Below, in pieces: positions 1-5,885 of a stretch of DNA of 7,755 bases. The notes under the pieces were generated by a model, which did not search any database, was not told the origin of the DNA, and saw nothing but the letters and a program-made list of their open reading frames with translations. Every line of letters starts with the position of its first letter. Positions within the stretch are counted from its first letter, which is position 1. This DNA is from Proteobacteria bacterium UBA4656 (lineage in GTDB: Bacteria > Pseudomonadota > Gammaproteobacteria > Xanthomonadales > Ahniellaceae): positions 1-7,755 of the forward strand of contig DHLY01000122.1 of the NCBI GenBank assembly GCA_002405525.1. The letters are read 5' to 3'. The position numbers and the translations under genes are program-made.

Positions 1-142
1 GCACCAGCGCCGGGCCCGGACCGGGGCAGCGCAGGTCGGCGGTCAGGCGCAGCGGGCGGTTGACGACTTGGCCGCAGGTCTGTGCGTGGGCGAAGGTCTG
101 GAGCAGCAAGGCGAGCGCGGCGAGGGCCGGGCGAAAGGGCAT
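1..142 (-). CDS. Secreted protein, N-terminal fragment (possibly parallel beta-helix type)
   Basis: Only the first 47 codons lie in the window; the gene runs off the left edge. Translation from the ATG at 142-140 gives an Arg4 n-region, a hydrophobic core (residues 5-14, ALAALALLL) and an AHA signal-peptidase I site, so cleavage after Ala20 is likely and the protein should be exported. The mature part starts QTCGQVV and continues with LTADLRCPGPGPALV. A Cys near the new N-terminus followed by 'LTADL.CPG..LV' resembles, from memory, the opening of secreted right-handed parallel beta-helix (NosD-like) proteins, but too little is visible to assign a family. The start is well supported by a GGAG Shine-Dalgarno site 7 nt upstream. 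It follows the K1 stop codon by 50 nt on the same strand with no visible terminator, so co-transcription with the kinases is plausible. Signal peptide: confident. Fold: tentative. Confidence 0.82.
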   Translation of the reverse strand, partial: MPFRPALAALALLLQTFAHAQTCGQVVNRPLRLTADLRCPGPGPALV

Positions 143-149
143 GGCGATT

Positions 150-153
150 CTCC
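150..153 (-). promoter_or_regulatory. Ribosome binding site of the secreted-protein gene
   Basis: The minus strand reads GGAG, then 7 nt, then ATG at 142-140. This is the strongest Shine-Dalgarno match at any of the three start sites inside the window, and it fixes the start of the short visible CDS. It lies within the 50-nt gap after the K1 stop codon. Confidence 0.75.
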
Positions 154-192
154 GTGGGCGGTCCCGGTGATTACGCCGTGCCGCCAAGGAAG

Positions 193-2976
193 CTATCGCG
201 CGATGCCGAGCCGATCCGCCAGCGCCTCCGCGGCCGCGCGGTCGACGTGGGTCGGCCGCAGCGCGGCGCGCAGCGGCGGCAGGTGCGCGGCCAGCAGCGC
301 GCGCGCGTCGTCGTCGCGGCCCTGCGCGTGGCGCAGGCGCGCGAGGTCGCATTCGGCGATGTGCGCCCACAGGCTGCCCGCACCGTCGTTGGCGAGCGTG
401 GCGTCGCGGTAGCGCTCGATGGCGGGTGCGGCGGCCGCAAGATCGCCCCGGCCGAGCGCGGCGAGGCCCTCGATGCGGTCGAGGCCGGCGAACACGTAGT
501 GGCTGGGCGGCACCAGCTCACCGAAGGCGGCGCGCGCCTCGCCGGCCCGCGTGGTGGCGGCCTCCCAGCGCGCGGCGAGCAGTTCGTTGCGCGCCAGGTG
601 CAGCAGGCTGGCCCCGATGTCGAACGCAGCACCCGCCTGCCGCGCGCCGGCCAGCGCCTGCTCGAGCAACGCGCGGGCCTCATCGTGGCGGCCGGACAGC
701 GCCAGCGCGCGGCCGAGGTTCTGCACCACCGCGCGGCGCTGGTCGTCCGTGAGGCCGTCGCCGACATCGGCCAGCACGCCGCGGAACTCGCGCACGGCGC
801 ACTCGTAGTCGCCCTCGCTGTCGCACACCGAGGCGAGGTTGTTGCGCGCGGCGGCGTCGCTGCCGGGCTGGAAGCCGGGTGCGGTGCGCTGCAGTTCGAG
901 CGAGCGCTCGAGGTCGGCACGCGCCTCGGCGAAGCGGCCCAGTTCCTTGAGCGCGTTGCCGCGGTCGTTGAGCAGGCCTTCATATTGGCTGCCCAGGGCG
1001 CCAAAGGTCGCCACGTGCAAGTCGATCGAGCGCTGCAGCGCGTCCAGTGCCTCGCCCGCCCGCCCGAGGCCGACCAGCACGGCCGCGCGCGCGCGCTGCA
1101 GGCGCTGCATGCCCGTGGTGCGTCCGCCACCGGCGGCTTCGAGCTCGGCGACCATCGCGTCGACCGCCGCCAGCGCGGCCTCGAACTGCCCGTCGCGCTG
1201 CAGGGCGTCGGCGAGCAGGTGGGCGTCGTCGGCGCGCTGGTCGCGGCGCAGCGCATCGCCCGGCACCGGCGGCGCCTCGCGCAGGGCCTCGCGGAAGCGC
1301 TCGGCGGCGGTGGCGAAGTCGCCGCCGACGTAGGCCGCGTAGGCGTCCCAGGACAAGGCCTCGGCGCGCGCGGACTGCGCCTCCGCGTCGTTGCCGGCGG
1401 CCGCCCGCCAGGCGCGCGCGGCCTCGCTGGACCAGCGGGCGGCGGCCGCGTGGTCGGCCGCGTCGAACATCGCCTGTGCCATCGCGCCGGCGAGGCCCGC
1501 GTAGGTCGCCGAACCCTCGAGCCCGCGTTCGCGCAGCGTGGCCAGCGCGGGTTCCAGCGCCTGCGCCGCGAGGCCGTACTGCCCCAGTTCGGCATGGATC
1601 GCCCCGGCGTAGCCCTGCAGGATCGCGCGCTGCGCGCTGCCGGCGGGCACCTCGCGCTCGATGCGCGACTCCAGCCGCGACAGCAGGTCGCGCAGGGTGA
1701 TCGGCTCGCCCAGCGTGCGGTGTGGTGCCGCCTCGGCGAGCAGGGTGGTGAAGAAGCCGAGCGTGCCGCGCGTGATGGTGGCCGCCTGTTCGGCCACCAG
1801 GCGGCGCTGTTCGGCCAGCGCCTCGGCCTCGCGCGCGCGGTCGCGCTCGATGCCGAGCCGCCAGACGAAGGCGGCCAGCGCGACCAGCACCAGCACCACC
1901 AGGCTCACGCTGCCGCGGTGGCGGCCGACGAACTTGCGCGCCCGGTACAGCGCGGTGTCGCGCGCGGCGCGCACCGGCCGGCCGTCGCGCCAGCGCGCGA
2001 GGTCGTCGCGCAGCGCCTCGACCGTGGGGTAGCGGTCGGCGGCGGCCTCCGCAGTGGCCTTGGCGAGCACGCCGGCGAGGTCGGCATCGACCGGTACCGC
2101 GGGCAGCGGCGGATCGCAGGGCACGCCGTCCGGGCGGTGGCCGGTGAGCAGTTCGCGCAGCAGCACGCCGAGCGCGTAGACGTCGGTGGCGGTGGTCACC
2201 GGCTCGCCGGCTTTCTGCTCCGGGCTGGCGTAGCCGGGCGTCCACACGCGCGTCGAGGTGGCCGCCCCGCTGTCGCCGATCTCGAGCAGCTTCGCCACCC
2301 CGAAGTCGAGCAGCTTCGGCGTGCCGTCGGCGCGCACCAGCACGTTGGAAGGCTTGAGGTCGCGGTGGACCACGAGGCGCTGGTGCGCGTGCGATACCGC
2401 CTCGGCGACGCGGTCGAGCAGGTCGATCCGCGGCCGGCGGTCGAGCCCGGCGCGCGCGGCGTGCGTGGTGACCGGCACGCCGTCGACGTACTCCATCACG
2501 AAGTACGGCTGGCCACCGACCGCCTCGCCGGCGTCCAGCAGGCGCGCGATGTGCGGGTGGTCGAGCTGCGCCAGCACCTGGCGCTCCTGGCGCAGGCGGC
2601 GCCGGCCGTCCTCGGTGGGGAAGCCGCGCATGAGCTTGATCGCGACCTGCTGCTCGACCGCGCCGTCGGCACGTTCGGCCAGCAGGACCGTGCCCATGCC
2701 GCCGCTGCCGAGTTCGCGCAGGATCCGCCACGGGCCGAGCCGGGTGCCGGCCTCCGGCGCGAGGTCGACCGATTCGCCCAGCCGCTGCGCCGCGTCGGCG
2801 ATCTCGCGTTCGAGCCGCGCGTCCTCGATCGCGTCGGCGGCGAGCAGGGCCTCGAGTTCGGCGCGCTCTTCGGGCACCAGCGCCAGCGCGTCGAGCGCCG
2901 CTGCACGCTGGTTCGGCGGCAGCGCGGCGAGGCGGTCGAAGCGGCTGGCCAGCAGGTCCTCGGGACGATCGGTCAC
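193..2976 (-). CDS. Transmembrane Ser/Thr protein kinase with C-terminal TPR sensor (K1)
   Basis: This is a complete 927-aa Hanks-type kinase. An Ala/Glu-rich helical segment (1-75) precedes the catalytic domain (about 80-335). All core motifs are present: glycine loop GSGGMG (90-95), ATP-anchoring Lys114, helix-C Glu131, catalytic HRDLKPSN (204-211), DFG (224-226), P+1-loop Thr246 and SPEQ (251-254), so it should be active. A basic juxtamembrane stretch leads to one membrane helix (about 356-372), then a charged coiled-coil-like stalk (374-400) and about ten degenerate TPR-like helix pairs (about 455-902), expected to be extracytoplasmic. The sensor contains Cys718, Cys726 and Cys876, which K2 and K3 lack. 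The start is GTG at 2976: an in-frame TGA lies at 3033-3031, no ATG occurs between them, and GGAAG sits 6 nt upstream. It is third in the kinase array, 101 nt after K2. The kinase call is secure; ligand and substrates are unknown. Confidence 0.96.
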   Translation of the reverse strand: MTDRPEDLLASRFDRLAALPPNQRAAALDALALVPEERAELEALLAADAIEDARLEREIADAAQRLGESVDLAPEAGTRLGPWRILRELGSGGMGTVLLAERADGAVEQQVAIKLMRGFPTEDGRRRLRQERQVLAQLDHPHIARLLDAGEAVGGQPYFVMEYVDGVPVTTHAARAGLDRRPRIDLLDRVAEAVSHAHQRLVVHRDLKPSNVLVRADGTPKLLDFGVAKLLEIGDSGAATSTRVWTPGYASPEQKAGEPVTTATDVYALGVLLRELLTGHRPDGVPCDPPLPAVPVDADLAGVLAKATAEAAADRYPTVEALRDDLARWRDGRPVRAARDTALYRARKFVGRHRGSVSLVVLVLVALAAFVWRLGIERDRAREAEALAEQRRLVAEQAATITRGTLGFFTTLLAEAAPHRTLGEPITLRDLLSRLESRIEREVPAGSAQRAILQGYAGAIHAELGQYGLAAQALEPALATLRERGLEGSATYAGLAGAMAQAMFDAADHAAAARWSSEAARAWRAAAGNDAEAQSARAEALSWDAYAAYVGGDFATAAERFREALREAPPVPGDALRRDQRADDAHLLADALQRDGQFEAALAAVDAMVAELEAAGGGRTTGMQRLQRARAAVLVGLGRAGEALDALQRSIDLHVATFGALGSQYEGLLNDRGNALKELGRFAEARADLERSLELQRTAPGFQPGSDAAARNNLASVCDSEGDYECAVREFRGVLADVGDGLTDDQRRAVVQNLGRALALSGRHDEARALLEQALAGARQAGAAFDIGASLLHLARNELLAARWEAATTRAGEARAAFGELVPPSHYVFAGLDRIEGLAALGRGDLAAAAPAIERYRDATLANDGAGSLWAHIAECDLARLRHAQGRDDDARALLAAHLPPLRAALRPTHVDRAAAEALADRLGIAR
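1777..2736 (-). repeat. Duplicated kinase/transmembrane module (partner copy at 4614-5573)
   Basis: This block encodes K1 residues 81-400 and aligns without any insertion or deletion to K2 residues 81-400 at 4614-5573, a constant offset of 2837 nt. Hand counting gives 235 of 320 identical residues. The longest identical DNA run noticed is 29 nt, at 1897-1925 and 4734-4762, covering the junction of the basic stretch and the membrane helix. Identity drops immediately afterwards: K1 and K2 residues 401-480 match at 29 of 80. This supports a tandem gene duplication followed by divergence of the sensor half. K3 belongs to the same family but is clearly more distant. Confidence 0.85.
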
Positions 2977-2982
2977 GGCGGG

Positions 2983-2987
2983 CTTCC
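2983..2987 (-). promoter_or_regulatory. Ribosome binding site for the GTG start of K1
   Basis: The minus strand reads GGAAG, then a 6-nt spacer, then GTG at 2976-2974. The match to the Shine-Dalgarno core is partial but well placed. Together with the in-frame TGA at 3033-3031 and the lack of any ATG in between, it makes GTG the best initiation codon for K1. Confidence 0.55.
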
Positions 2988-3022
2988 GGTTTGTGCAGGC
3001 CGCAAAGGGCGCAGCCCCACTG

Positions 3023-3058
3023 GGAAACCATCACGCCATGCGATGGCGGAAACCATCA
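3023..3058 (-). repeat. Hairpin between two 11-nt direct repeats in the K2-K1 gap
   Basis: On the plus strand GGAAACCATCA occurs exactly at 3023-3033 and again at 3048-3058. Between them lies a perfect inverted repeat, CGCCAT-GCG-ATGGCG (3034-3048), with 6-bp arms and a 3-nt loop; its last base is shared with the second direct repeat. The element fills the middle of the 101-nt gap between the K2 stop and the K1 start. No T-run follows the stem, so it is not a standard intrinsic terminator. It could be a protein-binding site, an mRNA structure affecting K1 translation, or a duplication remnant. The sequence pattern is certain; the function is unknown. Confidence 0.6.
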
Positions 3059-3077
3059 TCGACGGCGCGGGCGACGC

Positions 3078-5813
3078 TCAGTCGACGCTGCCGAGGCGGA
3101 GGGCCAGTGCTTCGGCGCGCGCTCGCGCCGGCTCGGCGGGCAGGACGCCCTCGCGTAGCGGTGGAAGGAACCGCCGCAGGAGGTCCAGGGCTTCGTCCTC
3201 GCGGCCCTGGGCCGCGCGCAGCGCAGCGAGATCGAGCTGGGCGATCGCATGCGGTACGGGCGTTTTGGGGTCGCTGCGCGCCGCGAGCGATTCGAGCTCG
3301 GTGGCCGCCTCGGCGAGCCGGCCTTCGGCCAGCGCGAGGCGACCGCGCAAGCGCTCCAGGCGGGGGCTTGGCGCCGTCTTCGCCTGGGCGGCAACCAATG
3401 CGCGACCGGCTACCGCCAGATCGCCCGCAAGCAGCGCCGCCTCGGCCAGCTGCAGGTGATGCGCCGCCACCATCGGGGTGTCGGCGCCGAGTGCGGCGCT
3501 CGACTCGGCGATTTGCGCTTCAAGGATCGCGCGCCCTTCCGCGTACGCCCCGGACCGTGCGATCACCCAGCCGGCGCCGGCGACCGTCCCGCGCCGCTGG
3601 CTGTCGGTCAGTCCCCGCATCGCGTCGGGCACGCGCAGGAGTTCGCGCGCCAGCGCGGCGGCGCGATCCAGGTTGCCCTCCTCGGCGAGCAGGTCGGCGA
3701 GACCGAGCTGGCTCAGCGCGTCCGGCGTGCGTCCGGTAGCGGCCGGAAAGCGCGCCATCCCGGCTTCCATCACGCGCCGGGCATCGCCGAGGCGGCCGAG
3801 CTGGCGCAGCGTCGCGGTGCGCCACTCGTCGAGGATGATCAGCAGGAATCCGGTTTCGCCGCGTGCCTGCACCCATACATCGCGCGCGCGGTCGAATCCC
3901 GCCAGCGCGTCGACCAGGCGTCCCTCGGCGTACAACGCCTTGGCCTGTTCCTGTTCGAACTGGTAGGCGTGCAGGGAACGCGCGAGACCGTTCGCCGCCA
4001 GCCGCCGGATGCCCTCGCGGGCGACCTCGATGGCCGGGCCGGACCGCGCTTGGGCATTGAGCGCGACCAAATGCTGTACTTGCAAGCTCGCGACGGTCTG
4101 CGCTCGTACGCCGGCGGCAATCGCGGCAGCGGTCGCTTCGCGGGCCTCGCGTTCGGCATCGGAGAAACGCTCCTGGAAGATCGCGAGCTGGGTGTCGCTG
4201 ATCGCCGCTTCCGCCACGCCAAGCGCATCGGCACCGTCAGCGCGGAGCGCGGCCGACGACCTGCGCAGCCATGCGTAACTGTCCTCCAGGCGACCCACGT
4301 CGACCAGCACCGATGCGTAGCTGCGTGCCGCGAGCCCGTACGGCAAACCACGGTCGAGGCCGAGGCGCTCCAGGCGCGCCAGGCCTTCGGAGAAAAGTGG
4401 TTCGGCGCCGGCCGAGTCGCCGATCTGCGCGCGGATGTCGCCGAAGTAAATCCCGATCAGCGGTCGCGTGGGCGAATCGGGCGGCAGCTCGCGGGATACG
4501 CGCTCGCCACCGCGCTCGAGCACGTCGCGAAGGGTGATCGGCGCATCGATGTTGCGCTCGCCGGACACCTCGGCCAGCACGCCGCCAATGAATTCAAGTG
4601 CCCCGCGCGCGGTTTCCGCGGTCTGGTCTGCCGCGAGCCTGCGCTGTTCGGCGAGCGCCTCCGCCTCGAGGGCGCGATCGCGCTCGATGCCGAGCCGCCA
4701 CACGAAGGCGCCGAGCGCGATGAGCACCAGCAGCACCAGGCTCACGCTGCCGCGGTGGCGGCGCACGAACTTGCGCACGCGGTACAGCGCGGTGTCGCGG
4801 GCGGCGCGCACCGGGCGGCCGTCGCGCCAGCGGGCCAGGTCGTCGCGCAGGGCTTCGACCGTGGCATAGCGCGCAGCCGGGTCCTCGGCGCTGGCCTTGG
4901 CCACGATGCCGCGCAGGTCAGCGTCGATCGCCGCCGGCGCCAGCGGCGGCTCGCAAGCGGCGCCGTCGGGGCGTTTGCCGGAGAGCAGCTCGCCGAGCAG
5001 CACGCCCAGCGCGTGGACGTCGGCCGCCGTGGTGACCGCCGCACCGGCCTTCTGCTCGGGACTCGCGTAGCCCGGCGTCCAGACGCGGGTCGAAGTGCCG
5101 CCGGTGTCGCCGGCGGCGTCGATCAGTTTCGCCACCCCGAAGTCGAGCACCTGCGGCGTGCCGTCGTCGCGCACCAGCACGTTGGACGGCTTGAGGTCGC
5201 GGTGGATGACCAGGCGCTGGTGGGCGTGCGCGACCGCTTCGGCGATGCGGTCGATGAGCGCCACGCGCGCGGCCGCGTCGGGCGCACGCCGTGCGGCGAA
5301 GGCGGTCACGGTCTCGCCATCGACGTAGGCCATGACCAGGTAGGGCTGGCCGTCGGGCGTCTCCCCGCCGTCGAGCAGGCGCGCGATGTAGGGATGCTCC
5401 AGCGCGGCCAGCACGCGGCGCTCCTGGCGCAGTCGCTTGCGCCCCTCCTCGGTGGGGAAGCCGCGCAGCAGTTTCAGCGCGCCGCGCTGTTCGTCGCCGG
5501 CGTCCGCGCGGCGGGCGAGGAACACCGTGCCCATGCCGCCGGCGCCCAGTTCACGCTCGATCCGCCAGGCGCCGATGGTCGCCCCCTGCGGCAGCGGGGC
5601 GGCGGCGAGCTCGCGCAGGCGCAGCGCGGCGCCGGACAGCGCGCGGTCGAGCCGCGTGTCCTGGCTGCGGTCGGCTTCCAGCAGGGCCTCCAGTTCGGCG
5701 CGCTGGGCCGGTTCCAGGCCCGCGGCATCGAGCGCGTGCGCGCGCGCCGCGGCGTCGAGGCCGGCGAGGGCGTCGAACAGTTCAGCCAGGCGGTCTTCGT
5801 GGGACGGGTTCAT
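3078..5813 (-). CDS. Transmembrane Ser/Thr protein kinase with C-terminal TPR sensor (K2)
   Basis: This is a complete 911-aa Hanks-type kinase, the closest relative of K1 in the window. A helical N-terminal segment (1-75) precedes the catalytic domain (about 80-335). It has glycine loop GAGGMG (90-95), Lys114 (within GALK rather than VAIK), Glu131, HRDLKPSN (204-211), DFG (224-226), Thr246 and SPEQ (251-254), so activity is expected. The basic RKFVRRHR stretch (347-354), one membrane helix (about 356-372) and a charged stalk lead into roughly eleven degenerate TPR-like helix pairs (about 455-886), expected to be extracytoplasmic. No cysteine was seen after the membrane helix. ATG at 5813 is the first possible start, because an in-frame TGA lies at 5840-5838 with no start codon between. 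No Shine-Dalgarno motif lies at normal distance; GGAG occurs only 17 nt upstream. It follows K3 by 72 nt. Sensor ligand and phosphorylation targets cannot be read from the sequence. Confidence 0.96.
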   Translation of the reverse strand: MNPSHEDRLAELFDALAGLDAAARAHALDAAGLEPAQRAELEALLEADRSQDTRLDRALSGAALRLRELAAAPLPQGATIGAWRIERELGAGGMGTVFLARRADAGDEQRGALKLLRGFPTEEGRKRLRQERRVLAALEHPYIARLLDGGETPDGQPYLVMAYVDGETVTAFAARRAPDAAARVALIDRIAEAVAHAHQRLVIHRDLKPSNVLVRDDGTPQVLDFGVAKLIDAAGDTGGTSTRVWTPGYASPEQKAGAAVTTAADVHALGVLLGELLSGKRPDGAACEPPLAPAAIDADLRGIVAKASAEDPAARYATVEALRDDLARWRDGRPVRAARDTALYRVRKFVRRHRGSVSLVLLVLIALGAFVWRLGIERDRALEAEALAEQRRLAADQTAETARGALEFIGGVLAEVSGERNIDAPITLRDVLERGGERVSRELPPDSPTRPLIGIYFGDIRAQIGDSAGAEPLFSEGLARLERLGLDRGLPYGLAARSYASVLVDVGRLEDSYAWLRRSSAALRADGADALGVAEAAISDTQLAIFQERFSDAEREAREATAAAIAAGVRAQTVASLQVQHLVALNAQARSGPAIEVAREGIRRLAANGLARSLHAYQFEQEQAKALYAEGRLVDALAGFDRARDVWVQARGETGFLLIILDEWRTATLRQLGRLGDARRVMEAGMARFPAATGRTPDALSQLGLADLLAEEGNLDRAAALARELLRVPDAMRGLTDSQRRGTVAGAGWVIARSGAYAEGRAILEAQIAESSAALGADTPMVAAHHLQLAEAALLAGDLAVAGRALVAAQAKTAPSPRLERLRGRLALAEGRLAEAATELESLAARSDPKTPVPHAIAQLDLAALRAAQGREDEALDLLRRFLPPLREGVLPAEPARARAEALALRLGSVD

Positions 5814-5861
5814 CCGGGACGGCTTCGGGACTCCATGTCATCGATGCGGGTCGATCCGGGA
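5805..5861 (-). repeat. 15-nt imperfect direct repeat, one copy over the K2 start codon
   Basis: Plus-strand 5805-5819 and 5847-5861 match at 13 of 15 positions (cgggtTCatccggga versus cgggtCGatccggga), starting 42 nt apart. The first copy contains the K2 ATG (as CAT at 5811-5813); the other lies mid-gap. Just left of the upstream copy are the short inverted arms ATCGA (5840-5844) and TCGAT (5851-5855). The spacing is four helical turns at about 10.5 bp per turn, which would suit a repressor or activator bound on one face, but chance similarity in GC-rich DNA is possible. Confidence 0.35.
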
Positions 5862-5885
5862 TACGCCGTCGGCGGGCCGGACCCA

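Noticed and set aside
157..185. Possible stem (GGCGG at 157-161, CCGCC at 181-185) after K1 as a terminator.
   Set aside because: Five base pairs with a 19-nt loop and no T-run; not convincing in GC-rich DNA.
3007..3017. Small hairpin GGGC-GCA-GCCC upstream of K1.
   Set aside because: Only four base pairs, with no T-run and no tie to another signal; expected by chance at this composition.
82..3459. Very long open frame on the plus strand (1125 codons) antisense to K1 and the end of K2.
   Set aside because: It lies opposite well-supported kinase genes and crosses the gap between them. Its translation is a biased Arg/Ala/Gly/Val mix without recognisable motifs. Long antisense frames are expected in DNA this GC-rich.
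2258..3739. Second long plus-strand frame (493 codons) spanning the K1-K2 junction.
   Set aside because: It is Ser/Arg/Ala-rich shadow sequence opposite conserved kinase motifs, with no domain and no good ribosome site noted.
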